Shown piece by piece: positions 25,210 to 34,591 of a stretch of DNA of 64,000 nucleotides. Location of the stretch: NCBI GenBank assembly GCA_963205525.1, contig CAUJJP010000097.1, positions 35,361 through 99,360 on the forward strand. Direction: 5' to 3'. A program made the translations under genes and the position numbers. Below the pieces are notes generated by a model. The model ran no database searches, had not been told where the DNA came from, and saw only the letters and a program-made list of their open reading frames with translations. The stretch's first letter is position 1, and each line of letters opens with the position of its first letter. Source of the DNA: Pseudomonadota bacterium (GTDB lineage: Bacteria; Pseudomonadota; Gammaproteobacteria; Burkholderiales; Burkholderiaceae).

Positions 25210-26757
25210 CTACTGTCCCCGGAAGCGCTGGACGGACAGGCCGACAATGGACATGAAAGCCTCGTCGTCGACGCCTGGGCGGACGTTCAGCCAAGTGGAG
25301 AGCGGGCCCGTGTTCTGCCTCACGCCTTCGGGCGGCATGCCTTGTCCGATGCATTCATCCGCTGGCAGGAGCGCCTGGCAGGAGAAGTAATTCTTCCTGT
25401 TCGCCCAAACCATCGTCACTACATTCTGGACCCTCGGGTGAGGGTTGGGCCGGTCCGCGCGCACACGCAGATCCCCCCCGGCGGTGTGCGTGAAATGGAC
25501 TTCAGCCTGCAGGTCCTCACACAGCTCGTCCACTCTGTCTACAAGAGCCTGGGCAGCAACGGACCCATTCATGCGTATGTAGAAGCGCACTTCTGCGGCA
25601 AGCTCGTCGCCGGCTTCGACAGCTTCCGCAGGCTCCTCGTAGGGCGCGTTGGGCAGCGGATTGCCCGGGTAAGCGGCTGCGGGGAGCGGCTGCACGGGGA
25701 GCGGTTGCACAAGAGCCCGTTGCCCGCCCGCTTGCAGCAACCGCTCAAGAAGGCCCGCCTTGAACTTCGGGCCGAAATTGAAGCCGGTGAGATAGAAGTT
25801 TCCGCTCCCCGCGAGATACAAAACCTTGTCCAGTCGCCTCGGATTGATGCCTGCCTGACGCGAGTGCAGCTCAAGTTGCTCGAAGGCTTGCCGAGCGCTC
25901 AGCCTAGATCCCTCGTAGGCCCTAAGCGCGTTGACCACATGGCGGTCAGGCTTGGCGAACTCCGGGTAGCCAAGGTCACCGAAGAAGCTCATCGCCAGTG
26001 CCAGCCCCATCTCCTGGACCGACCCCTCGAGGCGAAGGCCGAGGTTCAGCGGCCCGCCGGGTGCAGCAATCGATGCCTCGACCGTTGCCTGGAAGCGCTG
26101 CGGGTCCAACCCTGAGACCGCGGACAGACATCGGATGCCGCTGTAAAGGCCCCTCGTCCACTTGACCCACCCCTGCAAGCCGGACCGCTGCGCCACAACA
26201 CGCACCTCCTGCCGGGTGGCGCCCACGCCTGCTGCGCGCAGGGACCGAATGGTAGAAACGTCTTCCGCGAGAAGGCCCTGGGGGCCATCCTGATCTATAT
26301 AAGCAATGGCGGCCGTCTCGATCACACCCAGGAGCGTGTCGTAGTCGGTCAGAGCCAGGTAGTCTGGGGCCGCAGCAATGGCATCCAGGACACGGCTCAC
26401 TCGCGGGACAGTATGGCGACGCAGGTTCGCGTCGTCCGCCGCGTGGCCTCGCAATACGTCGCCAACGCCGGCTCTGTTCAGGAGAGTTCGGGCGAAGACG
26501 CGGAGGACGCCGCCAAAGTGGGTCAGGTCTTCAAACTCGACCGCGTGGGCAAGACGCTCAACCAGTTCACCCTGCGGATCCGTCTCGCTAAGCACGACTT
26601 GCTGCGCTGCGACATCAACCTGAATCGGCATCACGTAGAACCGCTCGTCGAGATGCAGGTCAACCAGAGTCTGACCGCGGCCGGGCCGATAGCCGCGACG
26701 GATCAGCTCAGATTCAACCGACTGCGTCAGGTAGTCGTAGACGACTTGGTAGAGCAT
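25210..26757 (-). CDS. Hypothetical island protein with a helix-hairpin-helix-like segment
   Basis: A 515-residue soluble protein. ATG 26757 is preferred, with AAGGA about 10 nt upstream; the open frame reaches 26826. The centre contains MSFFGDLGYPEFAKPDRHVVNAL, resembling the end of helix-hairpin-helix DNA-binding folds as in DNA glycosylases. A Pro-rich linker (about 398-425) precedes a C-terminal domain of unknown type (VRFYIRMNGSVAAQ onward). No catalytic residues could be assigned. It follows the Cas4-like/DEDD protein by 108 bp on the same strand and may work with it on DNA. Confidence 0.6.
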   Translation of the reverse strand: MLYQVVYDYLTQSVESELIRRGYRPGRGQTLVDLHLDERFYVMPIQVDVAAQQVVLSETDPQGELVERLAHAVEFEDLTHFGGVLRVFARTLLNRAGVGDVLRGHAADDANLRRHTVPRVSRVLDAIAAAPDYLALTDYDTLLGVIETAAIAYIDQDGPQGLLAEDVSTIRSLRAAGVGATRQEVRVVAQRSGLQGWVKWTRGLYSGIRCLSAVSGLDPQRFQATVEASIAAPGGPLNLGLRLEGSVQEMGLALAMSFFGDLGYPEFAKPDRHVVNALRAYEGSRLSARQAFEQLELHSRQAGINPRRLDKVLYLAGSGNFYLTGFNFGPKFKAGLLERLLQAGGQRALVQPLPVQPLPAAAYPGNPLPNAPYEEPAEAVEAGDELAAEVRFYIRMNGSVAAQALVDRVDELCEDLQAEVHFTHTAGGDLRVRADRPNPHPRVQNVVTMVWANRKNYFSCQALLPADECIGQGMPPEGVRQNTGPLSTWLNVRPGVDDEAFMSIVGLSVQRFRGQ

Positions 26758-26865
26758 CTTGCTAGGTTCCTTCGGTGGGGTGTGAGTCTCCGGGCGCTTG
26801 TGTTCGCGACGCAGCATGACGTGCACACGACGGTAGCCGTAGGCATGTTGCCGCTGTATTTCGGA

Positions 26866-28860
26866 TCATTTGTTCGCCACCCACTCTTGCCACGCCTCGT
26901 ACACCATCACCATCGCCACTGTGTCCAGTTCGCAATACCGCAGCAGCGCCGCCTCGATCGAGCGCCGCTCCTGCGGAGCGATGTCCTCGAACTGCAGCCG
27001 CGCATAGGCCGTCGTAGCGGCGCCCCCCTGAGCGATCTGCAGATCGTCGTCAGCCTCCAGTGCATCGACCACCTCGCGCGGCAGGTCCGTGAACACCGGC
27101 GGCAGCAACAGGTAGGGATCCACTACCGCGCCATTCACTTCCTGCCACCACACCTGATCGACGTAGTTCAGGCTCCGGATGCCACCCTTTGCTCCATATA
27201 TCGGCTGCGAGTAGCGCCGCTTGAGGTAGTCGGACGACTGCATCACCGCAGGCAGCACCTTCTTGATCGAGTTGCTGCCCTTTGTCGCCGGATGGAAGAA
27301 CGCCTTCTCGGCCAGGCGGCACAAGTCGACCATGGCACGGCTGCCGGCGGGTAGTTGGCCCTTGCCCGGCTTCCTCATCGTCAGGCTGCGAACGAACGCA
27401 CCGAGCTCGGCAGCGTCAGGCGGCGACGCGGGATCCTGCTCGAGCTCTTCGAGGATCGCATTGAGGGTGGTGTTCTCGTGCGGCGACCACATGAACACCG
27501 TTCCCGTCGCGCCCAGCGCGGCCTGCAACGCCCGCACGAAGTGGTAGTTCGGCTTCCTGCCCGGGGTCGTGCTCAGGAACTGGGAACGGTGCTCGATGCG
27601 CCCGTCGGCCTCGACCACATGGTGCGAGAACTGGAAGGCGATGTCGGCGTACGGCCGCTGCCCCGCGAAGAACGGGATCGCCACCCGCGCCGTTTCGAAG
27701 TCGATGAAGTGCAGTGGGAAGACCCAGCGGTCCATCTCTCGCCGAATCAGCGGTGCGTCGATGAAGAACTCGGGGCGGCCAGGCCATTGCCCCGTCACCT
27801 GCATCGCCTGTCGCCTGCCACGGCTGAGGCCGTCGGCGCCACCCTGGTCGCCCAGCGCGTCGAGGGGAACGTCGGCCAGCCGCAGCACGCGTTGTTCGAT
27901 GAGTGCCTGCTTGCCTCGAAAATTCCACAGGTCGAGCACGGTGCCGCGTGCGATGTCCGCTTCGGTGAACCCGGCCGCCTCGCGCCAGCATTCGTGCAGC
28001 CCACTGCGCCTTCCGGCTTCAGGCGGGTCAGTGCGGAACTCGCACTTCGCGCAGTGGGCGCCGAGGGTCGGCGGTATGCGCGTGTCGGTACGGTAATGCT
28101 CGGCCCAGCGCGCCGCCACTTCCGACAGGGTGCCCGCTACCCCGGGCGCTTCGATCGGCTCGCGCAGGATCTCGGCGACCAGTTCGTCCACGTTGACGCG
28201 GGCCAGTACCGGCGTGCCGATCGTCCGCTCGTCGGTGTCGGGGGCCACCGTCACCTCGGGTCGGCCATCGACCCGGCGGATCCTGAAGCGCTGGTTCAGT
28301 CCGTCGACCGAGCAGGTCTTGGCCTTGTCGGCGAGCATCAGGAAGCTGCTGGCGCCCAGTTGCGGGTAGGCCAGGCCCAGCACATGGCGCTGGAAAGCCA
28401 CGTCCTGCAGGTAGGGCTTCATGCCGCCGTCGATGCCGCCGCGTGCGCCGCGAAACGCCCGGTCCGACGTGGAATCGAAGGACTTGGCCTTGACCTCGAT
28501 GAGCTCGATCTGCGAGCCGGACTTGCGCAGCACGTCGATCCGCGCGAACAGGTCGCCGTACCGGATGGCGGCCTCGAACAAGGTGACCTCATCGCGCTCC
28601 AGCAAGCGCTTGGTCTCGGCGACCTGCTCGTCATGCGAACGGGACGTGATCTCGATGCCTCCGGGGAACATCATCTTGGCCAGTTCTCCGACCTGGAAGC
28701 CGCCGTCGGCCAGCGCCTGCAGGAATTCGTCCTCGCGCTTGAGGTCCGAGTAGACGTCTTCCTTGCCCGTGTAGAACAACTTGGTCGGGCACTCCAGCGC
28801 GACCTTGAAGCGCGATTTGGTCAGGTAGCGAGGCCTCGGTGCGGGTGTCATGCGCTCCAT
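26866..28860 (-). CDS. DUF2779 protein: Cas4-like Fe-S nuclease fused to a DEDD-type exonuclease
   Basis: A 664-residue protein. The N-terminal half looks like the Cas4/Dna2 PD-(D/E)XK group: a first Cys in VALECPTKLFY, FARIDVL, the ELIEVKAKSF catalytic Glu-x-Lys, and a later Cys group HCAKCEFR...HECW that could complete a [4Fe-4S] site. The second half matches DUF2779 and shows a DnaQ-like exonuclease pattern: HFIDFETARVAIPFF (Exo I), DIAFQFSHH, then YCELDTVAMVMV (Exo III). The combination suggests processing of DNA ends. ATG 28860 or 28851 may be used; GGAG precedes the second. It lies within the island operon. Confidence 0.75.
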   Translation of the reverse strand: MERMTPAPRPRYLTKSRFKVALECPTKLFYTGKEDVYSDLKREDEFLQALADGGFQVGELAKMMFPGGIEITSRSHDEQVAETKRLLERDEVTLFEAAIRYGDLFARIDVLRKSGSQIELIEVKAKSFDSTSDRAFRGARGGIDGGMKPYLQDVAFQRHVLGLAYPQLGASSFLMLADKAKTCSVDGLNQRFRIRRVDGRPEVTVAPDTDERTIGTPVLARVNVDELVAEILREPIEAPGVAGTLSEVAARWAEHYRTDTRIPPTLGAHCAKCEFRTDPPEAGRRSGLHECWREAAGFTEADIARGTVLDLWNFRGKQALIEQRVLRLADVPLDALGDQGGADGLSRGRRQAMQVTGQWPGRPEFFIDAPLIRREMDRWVFPLHFIDFETARVAIPFFAGQRPYADIAFQFSHHVVEADGRIEHRSQFLSTTPGRKPNYHFVRALQAALGATGTVFMWSPHENTTLNAILEELEQDPASPPDAAELGAFVRSLTMRKPGKGQLPAGSRAMVDLCRLAEKAFFHPATKGSNSIKKVLPAVMQSSDYLKRRYSQPIYGAKGGIRSLNYVDQVWWQEVNGAVVDPYLLLPPVFTDLPREVVDALEADDDLQIAQGGAATTAYARLQFEDIAPQERRSIEAALLRYCELDTVAMVMVYEAWQEWVANK

Positions 28861-28952
28861 ATCCCTCTGGCTTGGGTTTGCTCGGACGGTGCTGTGGCTA
28901 CGGCAGGCGCACCAATTGGGTTTCGAGACGCGGGAAGCGGCGGGCCACGGGG

Positions 28953-29420
28953 TCAGTCTTCCAGCTCCACCTCGAGGTCATCGTCGACCGGTGGGATTTC
29001 TCGAGGCACCCGATTGCGATTCAGCCGCTGCTCGACCAGCTGCCCTTCGATGAACCACAGGATCAGGTCGTACTCGCGCACCGTGCCGTAGCCGCAGTGC
29101 ATGTAGCGCAGCATCTTCCCCATCGGGCAGCGCAGGCCCCCCGTGAACCAGGTGGCGGGGACCGGACCCGTGGCGTCAGGAAACAGCGTCTGGATTTCGA
29201 GCGGTGTGTCGTCCAGAAGTGTTCCTTCGATCTGTTTCAGGTGCAGCAGGCCGTCGACCACTTCCCACTCCGCGACATAGCCGCGACTGTTGGCCGTGGT
29301 GTGGCCACGCAGGCGCAGGTGACGGTTGCGGCGGCGCTGCAGCCAGGGAGCCAACGGCTCCGAGGCCAGGGCGAAGCGCTTGCCCGCAAACAGCAGGACG
29401 TCTCCAATCTGGGCGGTCAT
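28953..29420 (-). CDS. Hypothetical island protein, 155 aa
   Basis: A soluble 155-residue protein with a beta-rich first half (GDVLLFAGKRFALAS, RHLRLRGHTTANSRGYVAEWEVVDGLLHL) and a Cys-containing WFTGGLRCPMGKMLRYMHCGYGT segment. An acidic tail ends in DDDLEVELED. No family is recognised. It starts 15 nt after the previous gene on the minus strand, so it is co-transcribed with the TPR/YbjN protein and probably with the nuclease gene. Confidence 0.55.
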   Translation of the reverse strand: MTAQIGDVLLFAGKRFALASEPLAPWLQRRRNRHLRLRGHTTANSRGYVAEWEVVDGLLHLKQIEGTLLDDTPLEIQTLFPDATGPVPATWFTGGLRCPMGKMLRYMHCGYGTVREYDLILWFIEGQLVEQRLNRNRVPREIPPVDDDLEVELED

Positions 29421-29435
29421 GTCCGGTCCTCGGTT

Positions 29436-30029
29436 TCAGTGCAGGGATTGATCGCTGGACGCCGGCACCGCGGTGACCCCGGGCACGACCGGGCGGCCGA
29501 TCAGGGCACGCAGGGCCCGTTGTGCGTCGGGGTCACCGGGAAAGTTGGCGAATTCTTCGTCCGACAGCACCGGACAGCCCATCTGCAACTGCAGTTTGAC
29601 CGGCACAGCAGGGTCGGCTTCGCACTGGACTGCCACGGCCGACAGCGTCGCCTGCGCCAGTGGCACCAGGCGATGCAGTGGCCTGGCGCGTGCTGCGGGC
29701 ACACGCAAGCGCAAGGCCACGCTGACGGTCTCTTCCCAGCGCAGGTCCGGCAAGGCCCAGACGAACGACGATCCGTCGACCTTGCTCAAGGGACGGACCG
29801 TGACGCCGGAGCGTGCTGCGATGGCCAGGCGCAGTTGCCGCAGGCCGCCGCGCCGTTCGGCGGTCGGGTCGGCAGGTGGTGCTAGGCTTTGCAGGATCTG
29901 CGGCCCATGGACGGTGATCACCGCATCGACCTCGTTGTCCGCGCTGACGCGCAGTCCAGGGGCCGTGCAACGCCAATCCAGCGGCATGGCATGCATGAGG
30001 GCCTCGAGTTCATCGTGTTGGTTCATCAT
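29436..30029 (-). CDS. Hypothetical island protein, 197 aa
   Basis: A soluble protein of 197 residues. ATG 30029 is chosen because GGAG lies six nt upstream; the open frame reaches 30053. The body appears to alternate beta strands and helices (GSSFVWALPDLRWEETVSVAL; PLHRLVPLAQATLSAVAVQ) without catalytic motifs I can name. The gene start lies inside the end of the upstream TPR gene (20-nt overlap), which indicates translational coupling. Confidence 0.55.
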   Translation of the reverse strand: MMNQHDELEALMHAMPLDWRCTAPGLRVSADNEVDAVITVHGPQILQSLAPPADPTAERRGGLRQLRLAIAARSGVTVRPLSKVDGSSFVWALPDLRWEETVSVALRLRVPAARARPLHRLVPLAQATLSAVAVQCEADPAVPVKLQLQMGCPVLSDEEFANFPGDPDAQRALRALIGRPVVPGVTAVPASSDQSLH

Positions 30030-31389
30030 CGTCCTCTCCTTGCGGTGTTGCATCGCGGTCGGCTCGTCCGTATGCCAGCCAGGCCTGGGCGGTGCACAAC
30101 AGGTCCACGACCATGTTGATCGTTACTTCTTCGATCATCCGCATGCCCTCTGCAGGCGTGTGCTGGTCGAACTCGCAGCCGCTGTAGACCAGGCGCGACC
30201 TCAGCGTGATGTCGCCCGAGGCCGCATCACAGACCACCGTCACGCCGCCGCTGGCGTCGGACAGCTGCGCCATCGCGGCCAGCACCCGTTCCGGTGTATC
30301 GGCCGCCGGCAGGCACCGCGGTAGGTGCAGCGACGCGGCCAGGTGTGGAAAGCTTGGCTCCGACTCGGCCGGCGTCGACAGCCGCAGCGGCAGCCAAGGC
30401 CCCGAGCTGCCGTCGAAGCGGATCGCGCCGCTGACGCACGCCGTCTCACCGTCGATGCGGATCTCCAGCGGCGCCGGTTCGTCCTCCCAGTCCAGGCCGA
30501 AAATGAAGATGCAGCGCTGCAGCACGGACAGCATCAGGCCGTGCAACCATGGCGATTTGGGCTTCGGCGGGGTCATCGCGGCAGCGGCTCCATCGTCCGG
30601 TTCCGGAAGGTCCGCCGGGGCCCGTACAGCTGCCTGGCCGACCGATTCGGCCAGGCGCAGGGTCTCGCTGGCCGAGCGCGCCTGACCGGCCGCCGAGAGG
30701 CAGGCACCCCAGTCGCGCAGTGCCGGTGCCCAGGCCGTGGGCTCGTCGGCTTGCTGACGCTGCCGCACGCGAACGATGTCGCGCAGCATCGGGGCGGCCA
30801 GGCACGGATAGCCCGCGTTCCACACGGCGATGGCGTGGTCGTGCAGGTTGGTCAGGGCCTCGTCGTCGATCGGCTGGCCGGCCCGCAACAGATCGTCTAG
30901 CCAGCGCTGCATCAGCTGCGCGCCGGTCTGCACCCTTCCGCGCGCGATCAGGCGCCGGGCCAGCAGCCGCAGGCGTTCCTGGGTCGAGGTTTCGCCCACG
31001 GCGCGCCGGGCGCGGGCTTGCCGGATCAGCAAGGCCAGTTGGGCTTGCAGGTCGGCACTGGCCACGCGCTGGCGCATCCCGTCGATGCAGCGTCGGGCCT
31101 GGTGCCGGGTCAGGCGGATCAGGCTGTCTTCGGCATCGTGGCCTAGCAGCTTCAGCAGACGCCTGTAGTCGTGCAGGGCTGGCAACAGCAGACCGGCGTT
31201 GAAACGACAGCGGGCCAGGTCGTTCAGCACCGGGGCCAGGTCCGGGTGATGGGGACCCAGCCTGGCTTGGGCGATGGCCAGCAGCTGGGCAAACAGCGGC
31301 TCGGCGTGCTGGTGTGCACCCATCGCGTCGAGTCTCAAGGCCTCGGCATGCAACTGCTCGAGCGCCAAGTGGTTGGGGATGTCCGGCAT
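30010..31389 (-). CDS. TPR protein with C-terminal YbjN-like domain
   Basis: A 459-residue protein. The N-terminal part carries tetratricopeptide repeats of the kinesin-light-chain kind (EALRLDAMGAHQHAEPLFAQLL; LGPHHPDLAPVLNDLARC). The middle is helical. The C-terminal 150 residues (LEIRIDGETACVSG to VDLLCTAQAWLAYG) resemble YbjN-type sensory/chaperone-like domains. These features suggest a protein-binding scaffold or sensor. It is the first gene of the minus-strand island operon, starting at ATG 31389 next to the comEC remnant. Confidence 0.65.
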   Translation of the reverse strand: MPDIPNHLALEQLHAEALRLDAMGAHQHAEPLFAQLLAIAQARLGPHHPDLAPVLNDLARCRFNAGLLLPALHDYRRLLKLLGHDAEDSLIRLTRHQARRCIDGMRQRVASADLQAQLALLIRQARARRAVGETSTQERLRLLARRLIARGRVQTGAQLMQRWLDDLLRAGQPIDDEALTNLHDHAIAVWNAGYPCLAAPMLRDIVRVRQRQQADEPTAWAPALRDWGACLSAAGQARSASETLRLAESVGQAAVRAPADLPEPDDGAAAAMTPPKPKSPWLHGLMLSVLQRCIFIFGLDWEDEPAPLEIRIDGETACVSGAIRFDGSSGPWLPLRLSTPAESEPSFPHLAASLHLPRCLPAADTPERVLAAMAQLSDASGGVTVVCDAASGDITLRSRLVYSGCEFDQHTPAEGMRMIEEVTINMVVDLLCTAQAWLAYGRADRDATPQGEDDDEPTR

Positions 31390-31535
31390 AACAGGGTTTC
31401 CTCGTGGCTATTCGGGTGGCATGGATTGGACCGGACCGACGAGACAGTTCCTGTCGCTGGCGTCGCCGGAAACGTCACCCAGCGACGATTCGACGGCGAA
31501 TGAGCGGGCCTTGACGGGCAAAGTGAGGCCGATCG

Positions 31536-31960
31536 TTGGAACGCTTGGCCGCATGGGCGCTGGCCTGGTTGCTGGGCGCCTGGGTGCAGTTGCAGCGGAC
31601 CGAGGTACGGCCGGCGCCGGTGCAGGCGCTGCTGGTCGGCGCCGGCCATCGGCGACAAGGGTGCCATCGACCGCGCCGATTGGGAGCTGTTCCGCATCAC
31701 CGGCGTGGCGCACCTGACATCGCTCAGCGACCTGCACGTGATGCTGTTTGGCTGGCTCGCGGCGGCGGTAGGCTGCCGGGCCTGGCGCTGGTCGTCGCGC
31801 CTTATGCTGGCGCTGCCAACGCCGCAGGCGGCGCGCTGGGCCGGCCTGCTGCTGGCCGTGGCCTATGCGATGCTGGTCGGGTGGGGCGTGTCGGCCCAGC
31901 GCACGGTGTGGATGCCGGCGGCAGTTGCGCTGCTGCGGCGGCGGGCGTGCACTGGCCGGG
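31536..31960 (+). pseudogene. comEC: comEC/rec2 competence channel remnant
   Basis: Two frames carry scraps of ComEC. The first (from 31536) has the N-terminal membrane motif LAAWALAWLLGAWVQLQR. The second (from about 31650) has AIDRADWELFRITGVAHLTS and LSDLHVMLFG, the conserved competence-domain motif, then GWGVSAQRTVWM. Several hundred residues between them and the whole C-terminus are missing, and the parts are out of frame. It marks the right edge of the accessory island, suggesting that comEC was disrupted during its insertion or later decay. Confidence 0.75.
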
Positions 31961-32046
31961 GCTGCTGGTGCTGCCAGTCGCGATGTGCCCGGTACCCTGC
32001 CCGGTCCGCCCTGCCGCGCCGGCGGCGATCGACGAAGCTGCAGAGA

Positions 32047-32754
32047 TCAGCTGCCGGCGAGCTCGCGCAGGCCCTGCGGGTCCCGCACGTGCAGGCTGTA
32101 GCCGTTGACGGCGATCAGGCCGCGGTCGGAGAGGTTGCGCATCAGGCGCGACAAGGTCTCCGGCGTCATGCCGAGCTGGGACGCGATGTCACGCTTGCGC
32201 TCCTCCAGCCGCAGCACCGTGGGCTGCGGCCGGTCGGCCGACTGGGCGCAGATCCAGGCCGCCAGCCGCGCCCCGGCGTCCTTGTGCATCAGCTCGTGCA
32301 AGCGGGCATCGAGGTGCCTGGCCTCGCGCCCGAGCGCGTCGGCGAAACGCAGCGCCAGCAGCGGGTGGCGCAGCAGCATGCTGCGCAGCGCCTGCAGCGG
32401 CAACTCGGCGACCGTGACCTCGGACTGGGCGAGGGCGTCGCAGCCGTGGCGGCCCTCGACCCAGGGGCCTGCCAGGGCCAGCCAGCCCGGCGCCTGCAGC
32501 ACCCGTTCGGCGGCCAGGCCGCGCTCGAGCTGGCGGCAGCCGCAGACAGCGCGCCCGTCCACCAGCGCCACCAGACTGCGCGCCGATTCGCCGCGCGTGA
32601 AGATGGTCAGACCCTCGCTCACGCGGCGCGTCTGCGCCAGGCCGTCCAGCGCCTCGGCGTCCTGCGCCGCCAGCGAGCCGAGCAAGGCGGGCCAGGGTTG
32701 CTGCACGGCCACGCGCTGCGTGTGGGCATCTGGAGGGGAGACCATCAGGTTCAT
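32047..32754 (-). CDS. Crp/Fnr-family transcriptional regulator
   Basis: A 235-residue regulator. The N-terminal cyclic-nucleotide-binding-type beta domain (about 25-150) includes GLTIFTRGESARSLVALVDG. The C-terminal winged helix has RKRDIASQLGMTPETLSRLMRNLSDRGLI, very close to Fnr/Dnr-type DNA-reading helices, so an FNR-like box is expected as target. It lacks the N-terminal Cys cluster of FNR, so oxygen sensing by an Fe-S centre is unlikely. ATG 32754 or 32745 may be the start; neither has a clear ribosome site. No obvious target operon adjoins it. Confidence 0.85.
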   Translation of the reverse strand: MNLMVSPPDAHTQRVAVQQPWPALLGSLAAQDAEALDGLAQTRRVSEGLTIFTRGESARSLVALVDGRAVCGCRQLERGLAAERVLQAPGWLALAGPWVEGRHGCDALAQSEVTVAELPLQALRSMLLRHPLLALRFADALGREARHLDARLHELMHKDAGARLAAWICAQSADRPQPTVLRLEERKRDIASQLGMTPETLSRLMRNLSDRGLIAVNGYSLHVRDPQGLRELAGS

Positions 32755-33161
32755 CGAATGCAGGCCAGGAGATCGGCATGCACTGTCGCCAAGCGCGCCG
32801 CAAGCCGCCTTGCGCCACGTCAACCGTCCTGGCGCGACCCCGGGTAACTGGGGGTGTGTGGCCTGCGGCCCGGGGCCCGAGCGGCACCCGCTGGCGCACC
32901 GGGGAGCGATTCGCCGGCCAGGGTCACCCTGGATCCGGCAGTTGGACGCGCCCGAGCGGGCTGCGCTGCGGGGTGCTGGCAAGGCGCGACGACGCTGCGG
33001 GCTCATGCCCGCAAGGAGGAGCAACGCCGCCAGCGCGCCGCAGCGCGGCTCGATCGGGTGCGTAGCGAGCTCACCCAGCAGGTGATCGCTGCCGTGGCTG
33101 CAAGTGCTTGAGAACACGGACGAGTCCCGCGCCGATGAGCGGTCAACTGCCGGATCCAGGG
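32755..33161. other. 407-bp stretch without a recognised gene
   Basis: Between the Crp/Fnr gene and glycerate kinase I see only the inverted-repeat segment described above. There is also a short open frame (32854-33111, plus strand) whose C-terminal part (RKEEQRRQRAAARLDRVR) looks like a charged helix. It has no recognisable homology, and the frame may be a gene relic. Confidence 0.4.
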
Positions 33162-33162
33162 T
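32926..33162. mobile_element. MITE-like 237-bp segment with 19-bp terminal inverted repeats
   Basis: ACCCTGGATCCGGCAGTTG at 32926-32944 is repeated in exact inverted form at 33144-33162. The enclosed ~200 bp includes a GCGGGC/GCCCGC hairpin near 32997 and a short Lys/Arg/Gln-rich open stretch that ends at 33111. The right repeat abuts the glycerate kinase stop codon. No transposase is inside. The structure fits a small non-autonomous element, or a decayed fragment whose ends were duplicated. Confidence 0.45.
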
Positions 33163-34517
33163 TACAGGATCAGCAGGGCGCGGAAGTCGTTGACGTTGGT
33201 ATGGGTCGGCCCGCTGTGCACGAGGTCGCCCAGCGCGTCGAAGAAACCCCAGCTGTCGTGCGCCGCCAGCCGGGCCTGCGCATCCAGGCCGATGGCGGCG
33301 GCGCGCGCCAGGGTGTCGGGCGCGATCAGCGCACCGGCGTTGTCCTGCGAGCCGTCAATGCCGTCGGTGTCGGCGGCGATCGCGTGCACGCCGGCCTGCC
33401 CCTGCAGCGCCAGCGCACAGCCGAGCAGGAACTCGCTGCAGCGCCCGCCGCGCGCGCTGCCCGCGCCTGCGCCCCCGCCACCGGCCGGGCGGTCCAGGCT
33501 GACCGTGGTCTCGCCGCCCGACAGCAGCACACAGGGGCGCGCGAAGGGCTGGCCGCGCTGCGCCACCGCACGCGCCAGCGCCGCGTGCACCTTGCCGACC
33601 TCGCGGCTCTCGCCCTCGATGCGGTCGGACAGGATGTGGGCCTCGACGCCGGCCGCGCGCGCGCACGCCGCCGCCGCCTCCAGGCTTTGCTGCGGGGTGG
33701 CGATGAGCGCCAGCGTGTGGTTGGCCAGGCGCGCGTCGCCCGGCTTGGGCGTTTCCAGCGCGCCGCTGCGCAAGGCCTGACGCAGCGCGGCGCCGATCGG
33801 GATGCGGTAGCGGTCCAGGATCGCCAGCGCATCGGCGCAGGTGCTGGCGTCGGCCACCGTGGGGCCGCTGGCGATCACCGCCGGGTCGTCGCCCGGCACG
33901 TCGGAGATCAGCAGGCTCAGCACGCGCGCCGGTGCGCAGCGCAGCGCCAGCCGCCCGCCCTTGATCGCCGAGAGGTGCTTGCGCACGCAGTTCATCTCGT
34001 CGATGGGCACACCGCTGGCGAGCAGGGCGCGGTTGATGCGCTGCTTCTCGGCCAGGTCGAGGTGCGCGTCGGGCAGCGTCAGCAGGGCCGATCCGCCGCC
34101 GGAAATGAGGGCGATCACGAGGTCCTCGGGCCTCAGGCCGCCGGTCAGGGCGAGCATCCGTCGCGCCGCCTGCAGGCCGGCTTCGTCGGGCACCGGGTGC
34201 GCGGCCTCGACGATCTCTATGCGCCCGCGCAGGCCGACGGGCGGCGGCGGCACATGGCCGTAGCGCGTGATCACGAGCCCGGACAGCGCGGCCTCGGCCG
34301 GCCACAGCGCGTCCAACGCCTGCGCCATCGCGCCCGCGGCCTTGCCGGCGCCGACGACCAGGGTGCGCCCGCGCGGCGGCGCCGGCGGTAGGTGACGCGC
34401 CAGCACCGCGCTCGGCTGGGCGCGCGCGACGGCGGTGTCGAACAGCGCACGCAGGAAGGCGCGCGGGTCGATGTGCGGGTCGATGTGCGGGTTCACGTGC
34501 GGCTCGGCCGGGTTCAT
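33162..34517 (-). CDS. Glycerate 2-kinase, MOFRL family
   Basis: A 451-residue kinase (GckA/TtuD type) that phosphorylates D-glycerate to 2-phosphoglycerate for glycolate/tartronate degradation. Typical blocks are [69 protein letters not shown] and the C-terminal MOFRL-like FLLGCAL...[14 protein letters not shown]. The start ATG 34517 follows the family; a longer frame continues to 34577. The N-terminus has a short HIDP repeat. It is divergent from an SMR pump gene. Confidence 0.92.
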   Translation of the reverse strand: MNPAEPHVNPHIDPHIDPRAFLRALFDTAVARAQPSAVLARHLPPAPPRGRTLVVGAGKAAGAMAQALDALWPAEAALSGLVITRYGHVPPPPVGLRGRIEIVEAAHPVPDEAGLQAARRMLALTGGLRPEDLVIALISGGGSALLTLPDAHLDLAEKQRINRALLASGVPIDEMNCVRKHLSAIKGGRLALRCAPARVLSLLISDVPGDDPAVIASGPTVADASTCADALAILDRYRIPIGAALRQALRSGALETPKPGDARLANHTLALIATPQQSLEAAAACARAAGVEAHILSDRIEGESREVGKVHAALARAVAQRGQPFARPCVLLSGGETTVSLDRPAGGGGAGAGSARGGRCSEFLLGCALALQGQAGVHAIAADTDGIDGSQDNAGALIAPDTLARAAAIGLDAQARLAAHDSWGFFDALGDLVHSGPTHTNVNDFRALLIL

Positions 34518-34591
34518 GGTCGCACGCCTGCAGCCGCCATCCGGGACCGCCCTATGCTCGGCTTGCTCCACATCCACACACCCTGACCCTC

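Noticed and set aside
32854..33111. Short plus-strand open frame with a charged C-terminus
   Set aside because: No homology or clean start; most of it lies within the inverted-repeat segment, so it was not called as a gene.
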